A stretch of DNA of 64,000 nucleotides from Symbiodinium microadriaticum (taxonomy: Eukaryota > Sar > Dinophyceae > Suessiales > Symbiodiniaceae): NCBI GenBank assembly GCA_001939145.1, contig LSRX01000259.1, positions 504,837-568,836 on the forward strand, in the 5' to 3' direction. Of the stretch, positions 22,781 to 33,839 are shown one piece after another. The translations under genes were made by a program, and so were the position numbers. The notes below the pieces were generated by a model. That model had not been told where the DNA came from and made no database searches. It saw nothing but the letters and a program-made list of their open reading frames with translations. Every line of letters begins with the position of its first letter. Position 1 is the first letter of the stretch.

Positions 22781-23130
22781 ATACCACTAGTTGAGATGTC
22801 GTTTCCAGCCGGTCCGCGGCCTGGAGCTTGTATGTGGAGTCAGAACAGGCATGGTCTGATGATCATTGCTGCCACTGAGTGGTGATCCGCAAGCTGCCTG
22901 AAAAGCAACTTCGTGCCTCGGCACTTAGCACATCAGTCAGAAGACTGAACCCTTGCTGGTTATGTGAATGGTGCCAACCTCACGCCTGACCAGCATCTGT
23001 AGCCAAACTCTTTGACGACCTGGCATGCATGCTAGGCCAACTCCCCCTGCAGCAACTCCACCACCTATGCATTAAAGACACCAGCCCTGTTGTAACTGTT
23101 ACCAAGCCAAACCTCGTTTTCGACTCGCAG

Positions 23131-23209
23131 CGAGGTGGGTGAAAACCGGTCCAGGCGGATGGTCAGCTTGCTGCAGGAAGAAATGAGTGTTGCCCTAGGG
23201 TGCGGATGA
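23131..23209 (+). CDS. candidate terminal exon
   Basis: The acceptor CGTTTTCGACTCGCAG is followed by EVGENRSRRMVSLLQEEMSV, ALGCG and TGA. The reading looks like an amphipathic helix. No upstream partner was fixed; an open piece after GTCGTTTCCAG at 22817 is a possibility. Confidence 0.4.
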
Positions 23210-23490
23210 AACCATGCTAGCAACCCAGGAAGCCCCAAGACCCCGCAAATAAGGAATACATGCTATATTTTCTCAAATCATGATATTGAGTCCCCGACTA
23301 TTCAAGGTATATTCCCTTACTTAAGTTTCATTAGGCTCTCCTGGCAACCTTTACTTGCTTCGATTGTCCGGCTTACTGAGCTCAACGGTGTATATAGCTC
23401 TTGGGGTTCAAAACATTGGCTGAGCTGCAGGGCTTCGGAGCGAGACATCCGAGGCTTTTTTTGATGCTGACCGTCCATACCCAGCTACAC

Positions 23491-23737
23491 CTCCGGACAG
23501 CTGCGATGAAGCTCGGTGTTGCAATGTCTGCCGGAGAGCACGTACAATGTACTGGTACGAAGCATCTGGCTTGTTGTAGATAAGCTTGGGTCCGCCTGCT
23601 GAACATTTTTTGGCCACGTTACCAACCCTGAAGTTGCCGGAGGCCACATGCACATCCAAAAACTCTGAAGCATAGGGCATAGACCATAAATCCACTGAGC
23701 CGTGAACGGTAAGCGCGGCATCGCTAGAACCAAGCCC
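23491..23737 (-). CDS. candidate internal exon, 82 codons
   Basis: Minus-strand acceptor ATTTGTTGGGTGCAG and donor GTGTAG enclose a 247-nt open frame. It reads GLGSSDAALTVHGSVDLWSM and later VASGNFRVGNVAKKC and KPDASYQYIVRALRQ. It is long for a chance splice-bounded segment and has no low complexity. Product unknown. Confidence 0.4.
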
Positions 23738-24132
23738 CTGCACCCAACAAATCAGAAAAAAAGCGGGCAGGGCTTGGTGGTATACAGTCCCTCCCGAGGA
23801 GTTCAGGCTTCAGGAGGTGCCGGCGGGTGATGGCTGCGGTTCTAAAGCGTTGTAGGTTTGGGATTATTGGCTTATGGAGTCTATAGGGTTCAGGTTTGAG
23901 GCTCAGGGATTTCTTTCTTAGGACCCTAAACCCTAAACCGAGGGTTCAGGGTTTAGAGTTGAGGTCGATAGGGCTAAGGGCTCGGGAGTTTAGGTTAGGT
24001 TTGGGGTTTAGGGGGGGTTGGCTCTTGGTGGCTGAGGGTTCACCCAAACGTCTCGGCTTCAGCTCCTAGCGATGTCGCAATGAACACGAAGTGTCCAAGG
24101 TTCCCCAAGCTTCGCAGCTTGGGGGTTTAGGT

Positions 24133-24864
24133 CTAAGGCATCTCCTTGGAGTTAGTGTACCGAACTGTCCATGTGGCTCTGCCGGCAGACAGGTGAGACA
24201 GGTGCATCTTCGGAAGTTGCGGGGCGATGTAGGCCACGTGCTGCTTGCAGATGTCGCAGACCACTATACTGCAACATGAAATCAACTCTGCAGTACTCAG
24301 CGGTCGGATACCCTAAGCCCTAAAGTGGTAACTAACATGAAATCACGAAACTACAAACTGCATGGATCCCATGTTACACCGTTACACCACCCCAAACCGC
24401 GCCAGATACTGTTGGATCGAGGGCACATACTTCTTCAGGAAACATTATGAGTCTCAGAGTCTATGCTACCCTAGCACATGCAGAAAGCCATGTGGCCGTC
24501 TACGACTAAGAGTGTTTGGTCAGCACCGGAAAGACATCCAAGCTGCTTATCATAGAGCTCTGCCTGGCGAGATCGCGTTTGCACGTCTCTGTCTCCGTCC
24601 TTTCGTGTGTGTGTGTGTGTGTGTGGTGTGTGTGTGTGTGTCTGGTTGTGTTGGTGTGTGCGTGCCTGTTTGTGTGCGCGTTCTGGAAATCCTGACCCCT
24701 TCAGTGCTAAACTCCAAACTCTGGACTCTAAGCTTTGCACCCCAATACAAAAAAATTCGAAACCCTGAACCCTAAATGCTGAAACCCCAAAGCTGAAACC
24801 CTGAAAACAGTTGAACATACTACGGGTAAAGCACTGACCTTAACGGCCTCAGCAAGCGCCATCC
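24133..24864 (-). CDS. multi-exon gene, 3' part, with CxxC motif
   Basis: Four minus-strand exons. 24839-24864 (after GGACGCAG, before GTCAGT) reads MALAEAVK. 24527-24563 (after CTCGCCAG, before GTGCTG) reads AELYDKQLGCLS and joins the first in phase. 24398-24432 (after TTCCTGAAG, before GTTTGG) reads KYVPSIQQYLA. 24133-24268 (after TTTCATGTTGCAG) joins it in phase, reads IVVCDICKQHVAYIAPQLPK and ends in TAG. The last exon has almost exclusively GC-ending codons and a CDIC pair that could bind zinc. The join between exons 2 and 3 is out of phase, so a donor is misplaced or an exon is missing. A (GT)n repeat sits in the first intron. Confidence 0.5.
24604..24661 (+). repeat. (GT)n microsatellite
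   Basis: About 25 GT units with two interruptions. Confidence 0.9.
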
Positions 24865-25014
24865 CTGCGTCCGACCGACCTAATATAGGGCCTGAATACT
24901 TGCACTAAGTTTTTGGTCTGTGCCCGTATGTGATTACGAATATGTACATGTATATAGGTATAAGTGTATATTTACAATATACACATGTGTTCTTATCCAC
25001 ACAGGAACACACGC

Positions 25015-25017
<3 letters not shown>

Positions 25018-25050
<33 letters not shown>

Positions 25051-25067
25051 CAGGGCTGCCACACCCC
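25018..25067. repeat. (TA)n microsatellite at gap edge
   Basis: About 14 TA units before the gap. A matching (TA)n starts at the other edge (25595-25617), so the gap probably collapses inside a TA tract. Confidence 0.85.
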
Positions 25068-25594
25068 NNNNNNNNNNNNNNNNNNNNNNNNNNNNNNNNN
25101 NNNNNNNNNNNNNNNNNNNNNNNNNNNNNNNNNNNNNNNNNNNNNNNNNNNNNNNNNNNNNNNNNNNNNNNNNNNNNNNNNNNNNNNNNNNNNNNNNNNN
25201 NNNNNNNNNNNNNNNNNNNNNNNNNNNNNNNNNNNNNNNNNNNNNNNNNNNNNNNNNNNNNNNNNNNNNNNNNNNNNNNNNNNNNNNNNNNNNNNNNNNN
25301 NNNNNNNNNNNNNNNNNNNNNNNNNNNNNNNNNNNNNNNNNNNNNNNNNNNNNNNNNNNNNNNNNNNNNNNNNNNNNNNNNNNNNNNNNNNNNNNNNNNN
25401 NNNNNNNNNNNNNNNNNNNNNNNNNNNNNNNNNNNNNNNNNNNNNNNNNNNNNNNNNNNNNNNNNNNNNNNNNNNNNNNNNNNNNNNNNNNNNNNNNNNN
25501 NNNNNNNNNNNNNNNNNNNNNNNNNNNNNNNNNNNNNNNNNNNNNNNNNNNNNNNNNNNNNNNNNNNNNNNNNNNNNNNNNNNNNNNNNNNNNN
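25068..25594. other. assembly gap (527 N)
   Basis: A run of N flanked on both sides by TA repeats. Exons of the minus-strand gene at 24.1-26.1 kb may be hidden here. Confidence 0.99.
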
Positions 25595-26031
25595 TATATA
25601 TATATATATATATATATGTAACATTAATTTATGCCAGCATTGTTAACATTATTGTTGCTATTACTCGTGTTACTGTTGTTCCGATTCACATTGCTTGCGA
25701 CTACTCCTAACCGTGTTGTTAAAAACCGCAATGTGATGTTATTGATGACTGATCATGCACACACATGTGATGATGACACTCGTGGCACTGATAGTCGTGG
25801 TACAGAAAATGTCAATCAGGGGATGCCGTTGCTAGTTACTCAGACCCGTAAACCCCAAGTTGGACGGCCCAGAAACCCTTGACCAAGTTATCCTCGACTA
25901 AGTTTCATTTGACGCAGGCAGCTGGGAACAAAGCAATACTGCCAACTCTATTGACTCCACACGGCACGTCCATTTCAAGCCTAAACACCGCATCTCTGAA
26001 CAGTCTCACAGTGGCTTCGAAAAAAACGCAC

Positions 26032-26105
26032 CTTCTCGAAATACCGAGACGTGTTCTGATCTTGCTGATGATGTCTGCGAGTTTCTCGTCTACCTGGCCG
26101 GACAT
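26032..26105 (-). CDS. candidate first exon
   Basis: An ATG at 26105 opens MSGQVDEKLADIISKIRTRL GISR and runs into the good donor AAG/GTGCGT. The peptide looks like an N-terminal amphipathic helix. It could be the first exon of the gene whose 3' part is at 24133-24864, with intermediate exons in or near the gap, because its end phase does not fit 24864 directly. Confidence 0.4.
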
Positions 26106-26315
26106 GTGAAGCCTTACCAGCAACACCAGCAACTACCACAACCACAAAACAACATGACCATCATCATAACTGCAACAGCAACAGAAACAACAAAACATCG
26201 ACAACGACAATAACATTAACAGCAACGCTAACAACGATAAGACAAATGCCAACAGCAATAACTACGACAGTAACAATAACGACAACACAACTTCAACGAT
26301 AACAGCAATAGGAAG
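26106..26315. repeat. AAC/ACA-rich degenerate trinucleotide tract
   Basis: Mostly AAC, ACA, CAA, AAT and GCA triplets. The opposite-sense tract TTG/GTT/ATT lies at 25625-25695, so the two could pair as a long imperfect stem. Confidence 0.7.
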
Positions 26316-27067
26316 ATGACAACTACAACTGCACATACAGCAGCCAAGCCTACAGTTTCCCACGACCGCAAATCGCATTTTAAACTGACGAAAGACCCTG
26401 AGCGGCATACCTTAGACTTCAAACATAAAGCGGTTCTGGGTTTACCGGCTTTACCTCAACCTACCTCGGGAGTTCCGTATTGTTCCTTCTTGAAGAAAAC
26501 CCCTTACCAGCTTACACAGATGTCTTGGTTTGGGGGGGTGGGGGTAAGAAGTCCGGAAAAAAGGCCTGGAACACCGAGTCTAGCCTCGATTACTGCCAGG
26601 AGCCTCTTTCAATAAGCTCTGCTATCTGCTACCTCCTACGACGTGCGCCGGGCTCTCGACATCGTGTGACTTGGAGGTTTTTTGGGTTTAGGGTCTAGGA
26701 CAGAACCTGCAGCACACGAAAGGAACAACGAATTCAGGTAACTCGCATCCTATATGACGAAGAACCCTAAGCCTGAACCTTCAACCTCCCCCCTTACACC
26801 GTAACTACGGAGAACCTATCTTGGAATCTGCACCCTCCACCCAGAAGGCTCTAAACTAGATTTCGAACTTGCTTAAGCCTGCACTCAGGAAGAGCATTCC
26901 TCAACCCTTCATAAACCCTCGCCAAACCCACAGACCCGCCACGGAAGCTTGAAGTACAGCACCAGAACCTACCGCTTTAAGGAAATATTCTCGAAACCAC
27001 AAAAAATTGAAAAAAAACACTGAAAGGCTAGGCTTTCTGGCTACAGGTAACTATAACATCGCGTAAC

Positions 27068-27854
27068 CTGGAGCTCCGAGAGCAACGCACCCTGCCTCGC
27101 CCATGTGCTTGTCAAGGCCTGCCGGTAGCTTTAGGGTTTTAGGGTTTGGGGTTTAGGGTTTAGGGGTTTGGGTTTAGGGTTTGGGGTTTGGGGTTTAGGG
27201 TTTGGGGTTTAGGCATTTGGGTTTAGGGTTTGGGGTTTAGGGTTTGCGGTTTGGGGCTTAGGGTTTGGGGTTTAGGGTTTCAGCACTCACACTCGGACGA
27301 GCCCGGGCGAGGTGACTGGTACGAGGCAAAGGAGCACGTTGGCTCCAGTGACGCTTAGGGTTTAGGGGTTCGGGGTGTTTAATGTTCCCTATAACCCTAA
27401 ACCCGGTTTGGGGTTAGGGTTTCAGGTTAGGGGCTTCCGGTTTCAGGTTTTGGGTTTAGGGCATAGAGGAGTAGGGGTCTCCGGGTTTGGGGTGCAGCGT
27501 CTAGGGGTTAGGGTTTCGCGTCTAAGCCTGGCCTTATATCGCTTGAGCGTGAGAGCTTTGGGCTAAGTTGAGGGCTTGCGGGCGTAGGCTGATGTTAGCG
27601 GGTTGAGGGGTTGCGCTTCAAGCTTTTGGATCTGGGGCGGGTGTCGAAGGGGTAAACGGTTGCTAAGTGGGTATCACTCGAGTCGAATAGGTATCGAAAT
27701 GATTGGAGTAGCGTCCGAGAAACTTTTGCAAGTAGCAAAGAAGGCACAAGATCGGATTCCCCCGGAGGGTAAAACTCAGACGTGCCTTGGATAGTTTTGT
27801 CCAGCTGCGACTTCATCTCCATTAGCTTCTCTTCGCGGAGGGCGATCATGTCAT
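27068..27854 (-). CDS. two-exon candidate with coiled-coil-like helix
   Basis: 27786-27854 (after TTCTTTGTGGCACAG) reads DMIALREEKLMEMKSQLDKT IQ, a charged heptad-like helix, and ends at GCACGT, which would be a GC donor. 27068-27118 (after AAGCTACCGGCAG, before GTTACG) reads LDKHMGEAGCVALGAP. The phases of the two join. A 24-nt open piece at 26465-26488 (KEQYGTPE or a shifted reading) could follow. The intron between the exons contains the TTTAGGG-rich block 27129-27290. No family recognised. Confidence 0.45.
27129..27290 (+). repeat. TTTAGGG/TTTGGGG telomere-like array
   Basis: About 20 heptads alternating between GGTTTAG and GGTTTGG forms. The TTTGGGG variant is more frequent here than elsewhere in the window. 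Confidence 0.85.
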
Positions 27855-29748
27855 CTGTGCCACAAAGAAAAATACCGGGTGTCTCATTGAAGGAGGTTGC
27901 TTATAACAAGGGGTCCTACTAGTTTTTGGGTCCATGTCCGGGTCTCTGATTTTCCTGAAGCTGAAATGATGTTTGAAGGAGCTGGGGGTCTTTTTGGCAC
28001 ATGGTGAAGCCCTGAAGTCGAACGATACCCGAAACCCTACAACCTCGAAGCCCTCATGATGAACTATTACTAATAAATGATTATAAATTACTTGTGTGAA
28101 TGTACAATTATTAGTATGCAAGTACCAAAAAAACATCCAAGGAGGCCCGACACCTTCTGCTTGAACACCCTGAACCCTGAATCCGTGCATCCTGCACACA
28201 CTATAGTAGAAGCCATAAAGCTGGAACATTATAGTCCTCATGCCCTTAAAGCAAAGTATAAGGGATCCTAGCACAAGTCATCCTAAACCCCATGTTCCAA
28301 CTTTGAAGAGTTTAGGGTAGGAGTCCTTTGCCTCAACTCCTAACGCGCCCTGAGCCTGATACGGGCCTTAGGCCCAAGCTCTTTGGCATTGAACCTTCAA
28401 CCCAAACCCGAATGTAGGGACGTGGTAATTCGAAGAATGTACCAAAAACAAGGCTTGGGTTTAGACCCGTAAGGGGCACCTGGTCACCTTCTAGTCTCCT
28501 TGTCTCCATAGGCCATAGACCCACTGAAAGTTCATCGGGACATTCACGGGGCTTGGGGCCCAGGGCTTCGAGGGTTCAGGCTTCGACGACCTACTCTAAC
28601 CTTGCAACCTGAGGAACATTAAACCACCACCCAAACAACAACAAAAAGGGACGAAAAGGCAATACATTACCACAAAAGCCGCCAATAGCACCTAACAGAC
28701 ATCACACAACACTAAACAAACCCTGAACCCCAAGAGCCCTCCGGGCCCTTAACACCTTTTAAACTGTTTAGGGCTTTTAACCCCTCAAGACGCTAATAGC
28801 CCTAATCCTTGTAACAAAGCAAGCGAAATCAGTCGAGCGACATTCCTCACCTAACGAGCTGTCGTGTGAATCAGAAGAGTGGCCTCGCAGGGCTTCATGG
28901 GTCTTTGAAGTTTTGTTAGGAATCGTAGAAACGATTCACCTACTAAGTTTTTGTTGACACCAAGATATTGTGGAGATGTTATTACGGTTCGTTTGTGCTG
29001 AAGGGTTGTGTGGGGATGTGTTGACGACGTTTGTCCTGACCCTGGGAAGGGAATTCCATGTCCCTCCTTTGTTCAAAAACTCTGATTGTTATTCTTCTTC
29101 TTACTAAGTCTTACTGCTCTATATCGCGTGTCCTAGATACTGTCTTGCCCCAACAGAGCCCCCTGCCTGGGTAGTAGAATCCTTGTCTAACCCGCTTAGG
29201 CTCAAGTCCGCGTCCAGCCAAGCTTTAGGAGGCTCCAGGTTCCAGGGGAGGGGCGGGGGGCGGTTTAGAGTTTAGGGTTTATGGGTTTCGGGGTTTAGGG
29301 GTTTAGGGGTTTATGGCCTTATGGGTTTGGGGGTTTGGGGGTTTAGGGGTTTAGGGACCGCTAGAAGAAGCAGTGGAGTTCTGTGATTGGAACTGAAGTT
29401 GGAGGCTTGGGCGTTCAAGCTTAGAGGCTTTGACAAGCTGTCGAAAGCCCCGAAACCAGGACTCAGGGTGTTTCTGAACCCAGACTCTGCCGATCATCTG
29501 GGAAGCACAAGCTGGGCTCAGGCCCTAAATCCTGAACCCTAAAACCCAAATTAAGCGCTAAGCCGTCTAGGGTTGAGGCGCTCGGGTCTTTCCCGGACTC
29601 CCAGATATGTTTGGAATGTGCAGTGAGCTGTATAGATAGGGTTTAAGGTGAAGCTTACGGACTCGGGATGGGGGTCGCCTGCGGCTTTTTGCTTGCATAT
29701 GTGGGACGAGAGTTTAAGTGCGAAGGTGTGAGTTGAGGTCGCTACATT
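27855..29748. other. stretch without a confident gene
   Basis: Telomere-like words at 29265-29360 and scattered CCCTAAA. A 58-codon plus-strand frame ending at 28957 (including SVERHSSPNELSCESEEWPR) has no start or clear acceptor. Other open frames (27846-28274 minus, 28333-28524 minus) look like chance. Confidence 0.4.
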
Positions 29749-29858
29749 CCCGGAGAGCCCCAGACCCCTAAGTCGAGGAATATACCTTAAATTATAAGGG
29801 CCTTAATATTATGGTTTGAGGTATATTCCTTAATTAAGGCATATTGGGTTCTCTGGGT
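29749..29858. repeat. foldback element, family B copy 2
   Basis: The core GGGCCTTAATATTATG and the right end TATTGGGTTCTCTGGG match the copy at 15106-15219. The left end is diverged (CCCGGAGAGCCCCAGA). Confidence 0.7.
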
Positions 29859-30038
29859 TTTCGGGTTTAGGGCCGAGGGTCTGGAGTCGGGTCGGGCCCC
29901 GAACCTTGGATGGAGGTCAAGAGCTCTCGCGTTCGGACTTCATACATAGGGACTGGATGTGGGGCAGGGTTTATTTCGGGCTTGTTGCGTGTGGGGATTT
30001 AGGGTCTGGTTTTGGGCTGAGGATTTAGGGCAGCATAG

Positions 30039-30115
30039 ACGACAATGCCAGGAAAAGGAAGGCCACTGAACGCAGGCAACTGCGAAACAGACCGGGAGCT
30101 CGAGAAACACAATAA
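30039..30115 (+). CDS. candidate terminal exon, basic
   Basis: After GGGCAGCATAG the frame reads DNARKRKATERRQLRNRPGA RETQ and then TAA. The highly basic composition could be a nuclear-type tail. Chance is possible. Confidence 0.25.
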
Positions 30116-30151
30116 GCGAAACCTGCCTGGACAATATGGGCTCACTTATGT

Positions 30152-30246
30152 GTAGTTTCTAAATCAGGGTCCCTTTCTAGGTCCCCAAACTAGTACGGCA
30201 CCCTTTTGCAAAGGACCCTCAAGGGACCCTAATTTAGAGAACTACC
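30152..30246. repeat. foldback element, family E copy 1
   Basis: GTAGTTTCTAAATCAGGGTC at the left pairs with GGACCCTAATTTAGAGAACT at the right, with TAGTACGGCACCC in the middle. Related copies are at 56087-56165 and 60438-60534. Confidence 0.75.
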
Positions 30247-30881
30247 TTAAACCCTAAACCCCTAAACCCCCTAAAGAGACTACCCTTATGGTTTAGGGTA
30301 TACCTGGGGATCCACGCACCTACCGTTCTAAGGGTTCTACCCTCTATTTAAAGGGGTCACAACCCACTCTATTTTGTAGGGGTTGGGGTCACAGTGTCGG
30401 GTTGAAACCATGGGCCCTAGTATGGGCCCTTAACCCCGGGATCAGTATTCACCTGCTATATACCCTATATGTACCTTTAAGGGACCTAGAAAGGCCTAAG
30501 GGTCCATGTTAGGGGCCAATACTTCTTACCTTAGACACAGGTAGAGTTCAGGACCCTTAGGGCCCTCGGGTATCAGGGTCTTGGGGTTTAGGGTTTTTCT
30601 AGGTTTGGAGCAGCTGTCCCGGGTCCCGGGCCTAGGGCAACAAAGGGCTTTCGGGGTTAAGGCTTTAAGGTTCAGGAAACAGGATTACAGCTTAAGGGTT
30701 TAGCAGGGCAGGATTCAGGTTGAGGGTTTAGGGCAAAGCTCCGGAAACAGAGCAGTCACAAAGATTTGTGATACAATAAAATGCGTCTAACTGTGAATGA
30801 TGCTGTACAGCACAACCCTATTTTTCCATGTGCCACTATTCAAGTCCAAACCCTAAACCCCAAACTCTTCGCCGTACTCAG

Positions 30882-30964
30882 AAAGAAGCGAACCGCTGAG
30901 CACTGGGCAGATCCACACGAAGTGCTGCTGCTCCGAATGTGCCACACCCTCCATGCTAAACCTC
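30882..30964 (+). CDS. candidate exon
   Basis: The acceptor TCTTCGCCGTACTCAG is followed by KKRTAEHWADPHEVLLLRMC and HTLHAKPR. The 3' boundary is not clear because the frame runs on into telomere-like sequence. Confidence 0.3.
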
Positions 30965-31129
30965 GGGTTCAGGGTTTAGGGTATATGGGCTCAAGCTTAG
31001 AGCGTGAACACTCTAAACTCTGGGCCGCCTACGTGAGGTTCAGCTACGCAGGGGGTGCTACACATGCAGCGTCAAAACAAGCTGACCGGGCCTGTGCCCC
31101 TGTATGCAACTAATAAACGGACACATACG

Positions 31130-31276
31130 TGTGTATGTATATATGCATATACAAAAACGTGTGCATGTACATACATGCATGCATACGCACACACACATAT
31201 ATACATATATATGTATGTATATATATATATATGTATATATATATATACATATGTATGTGTATATATATATATATAT
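31130..31276. repeat. TA/GTAT/CATG microsatellite
   Basis: Long alternating TA, TG and CA blocks. Open frames through it on both strands are artefacts. Confidence 0.9.
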
Positions 31277-31602
31277 GGTCTTGGAATCTGTGATCAAGAC
31301 CTTGAGCAACTAATGTCGTTGCAGATGTTGTCGTCATGATAATCCGACAATGGTGGTGAACAATCGCAGCAACGGTAGGTGCAGCCAAGAAATAATCAAC
31401 TGATGTAAACACCTGAACATCTGATACTTTGGTAGAGCCCCGCTGTCTACATGTAATTCCCTCTACAGGCATCCACGAACACTTCTGTTCTCCAGTAAGC
31501 CGGTATATCTAAACCGCCTCTGCGCTCTAGCTGTCCCTGAAGGCTACCAGTGAGCTTCGTTCGGGCTTAGCACCCAAAGCGTCTTCATCACGAATCCTAG
31601 CC

Positions 31603-32062
31603 TCAGAGATAATTTGGTACCACACTAACATGACAAGACCACAAAAAATACCAGTATGGGACTCGATCTGCTGCAATATAGTCAAGGGGCCAGTCGCATT
31701 GCACCAAGCTGGACATAAAAGCTGCCTGCGAAGATAGGGACGTCTCTCAACCCTAAGCCCTAAACCAGCAGGGGAAAATGAGCAGGCCATAATAATCATA
31801 ACAGGGTTGAAGAAGAAAACTACAGCACAGTCTAAGTAGGCCACCCTTAATCCAGGACCCTGAACCACGCCGCCCCTGAACCACTCACAACACAATCGGA
31901 AACCAACCCCCCACCGGTGTGTCGGGCCCTACCCTAAACCCTAAAACCTACACCGCTGGACCCCGGAACTGATTCAAAAAGGAAGCGAGCCTGGCCTGGC
32001 TCACCGCCAGGAGCACAGCCCAAGCCCAATAGCTCAGGAATGGCAGGACAGGGAACATCGTC
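31603..32062 (-). CDS. two-exon candidate with hydrophobic N-terminus
   Basis: 32005-32062 (after TTAAGCTCAG) carries an ATG at 32058 and reads MFPVLPFLSYWAWAVLLA, like a signal peptide or membrane anchor, then a good donor GTGAGC. 31603-31725 (after CCCTATCTTCGCAG) joins in phase 0, reads AAFMSSLVQCDWPLDYIAAD and an aromatic-rich tail, and ends in TGA. The second segment is open in another frame to 31527, also protein-like. A small membrane or secreted protein is inferred. Confidence 0.4.
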
Positions 32063-32334
32063 CTGAGCTTAAGGGCTTAAGGTGTTTAGGGCTCAGGGCT
32101 TACCTCCGTCTCTGTCTCTCTGTCTCTGTGTGTGTGTGTCTGTGTTTGTTGAGGGGGCGGTGGGAGGGGGTTGGGGTTCTAGGGCTAGTGTTTTCACCTC
32201 ATAGCGTTGCCTGGCACCCGAAACTGGAGAGGGGCTTACTGCCCAGGTTGCTACTTTAGGAACTTCCAGGTTCAGACTGGTGACCGGGTTACGAGACCTG
32301 GCAAGACAAGTCAGGACATGTATACACATGAACA

Positions 32335-32335
32335 T

Positions 32336-32390
<55 letters not shown>

Positions 32391-32402
32391 AAGAGGGAGA
32401 GC
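32335..32402. repeat. (CA)n(TA)n(GA)n compound microsatellite
   Basis: Three adjacent dinucleotide blocks. Confidence 0.95.
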
Positions 32403-32583
32403 TAGGCAGCTTCAGTAATTATATCTGCTGGGGGGTTCAAGCCTAGCAGTACGTGCTGACGCAAGCCCAGGAAATACACATCATAAAAAAGTTGATAGAA
32501 TAAATAAATAACCAATCGGATCGACGATGGACCCCAGAAACAGGCACCCCTACCTTCACCCGCAAAGACTTGCCTTTTTTAAG

Positions 32584-32749
32584 GACCCTGGGAAAATATG
32601 ATACAGAGCCGTCAAGAGGTAGGTCTCTTCGGGTTCAGATGCTTTCAGCTGCAGAAAAGTAGCAAGGACAGAGCTGTGCCAACTCCCGAGGCCAGTCTCA
32701 GGGCACGCTGGAAATCAGCACCATGCCAGCCGACGAGGCTGCAGGAGAG
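32584..32749 (+). CDS. candidate internal exon, 54 codons
   Basis: The acceptor ACTTGCCTTTTTTAAG and donor GTAGTA bound a 166-nt open frame. It reads PWENMIQSRQEVGLFGFRCF and then QLQKSSKDRAVPTPEASLRA and ends in PTRLQE. The GT..AG at 32619-32648 inside it is in frame and need not be an intron. Basic and proline-containing. Unrecognised. Confidence 0.45.
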
Positions 32750-32874
32750 GTAGTACCTTTGAGGCTTGCACTTTTTGACTTAGGAGTGAAGGTCTGTGGG
32801 GTCCGGGATTTCAGGGTTCGGGTTCAAGGGGTTTGGGGCTCAGGGGAAAGCTGAGAAGATACCGCCGATGGTAG

Positions 32875-33126
32875 TCGTGCGTGTATGGAGACCCGGGCAT
32901 GACTGCACTCGCGCCAAGCCTGCACCGCCTGGACGTGGCCACGGCAGACCCCTGTTCGACTTGCGAACGCTGCACACGAGCCATCCACTCAGGGGTCAAA
33001 TATAGTGAATCAACAGTACTGGAAGATGTGCGAAATGCCACCTCGCGCGGATTCCCCAAAAAAAAGTCAACAAAAAGGAACATCCAAACGTCTGAACCCT
33101 TCGAGCTTGACCCCGAAAAGCCATAA
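32875..33126 (+). CDS. candidate terminal exon with CxxCxxC cluster
   Basis: After GCCGATGGTAG the frame is open to TAA. Parts are MTALAPSLHRLDVATADPCS and CERCTRAIHSGVKYSE, then a lysine-rich PKKKSTKR stretch and an acidic end. PCSTCERC could bind metal, and the basic patch could be a nuclear signal. A second plus frame here is also open to 33005 and protein-like, so the frame is uncertain. Confidence 0.4.
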   Translation, partial: SCVYGDPGMTALAPSLHRLDVATADPCSTCERCTRAIHSGVKYSESTVLEDVRNATSRGFPKKKSTKRNIQTSEPFELDPEKP

Positions 33127-33583
33127 AACCCCAGACTCTTGCGATACGAGCCACATGACGCAGTACTTGGCCCGGGCTAGCAGGAAATACTGCGGTGTCT
33201 GATGCTGGACACGGTCCTGGACTTGTTGGGCTTAGGGTTTTTTTTCTCTATTATAGGGCTCTAACTTAAAGTTTAGGAGTGTAGGACTTGAGGGCTCTAA
33301 AGGCGCTCAGACAAGGTTTAAGCTTCTAGGGCTCTAAAGGGTTAGGCTTTCCATACGACTTGAAGACTTAATGGGCTTTTTGCCTAATTAGGGAATTAGG
33401 GCCTTTAGGTTTGGGGCTCTGGCCCTGCCTGGGATATTTTAGCGTTGAAAGGGATCTGCGAGAATTCTACAAGTACAAGGGGTTCTATGGAGTCTAGGGT
33501 TACAATAGGAATGGGTTTTTTTATGGAAGGGTTCAACAGAAATTTCAGGCTCAGGGTATTGGGGATAGCTTTCGAACTAGCAG

Positions 33584-33839
33584 GGTTCAGGAGATGACTA
33601 AGGACGGGGAGCGGTTGATTTCGAGCTTAGGGCTGCTCCAATCAGTTCCAAGACACGAAGAGCGAAACGTGAACACCGAAACTGAAGAAAGAAGTTCTAT
33701 TCAGCATAGCTTTATAACCATTTTAACAAGAGTAACACCCGAAAAAACAAGGGAAAACAAGGCCCCATGGCAACAAACCTTCCAATCGTCGGCCGCCGGA
33801 AGCTCCAGAGCTATGCCCAGACCCTTCGGCCGACAGTAG
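33584..33839 (+). CDS. candidate terminal exon, 84 codons plus stop
   Basis: After TTCGAACTAGCAG the frame reads VQEMTKDGERLISSLGLLQS VPRHEERN, then a charged, Thr/Ser-rich stretch, and ends in MPRPFGRQ and TAG just before a CCCTAAA block. An internal ATG is at 33593. Unrecognised. Confidence 0.35.

Noticed and set aside
24905..25710. Open frames of 238-248 codons on both strands
   Set aside because: They exist only because the N-gap is translated as unknown residues between TA repeats.
29200..29225. Possible relict of the dinoflagellate spliced leader (TTAGGCTCAAG)
   Set aside because: Only the last bases resemble it and the CCATTTT part is missing.
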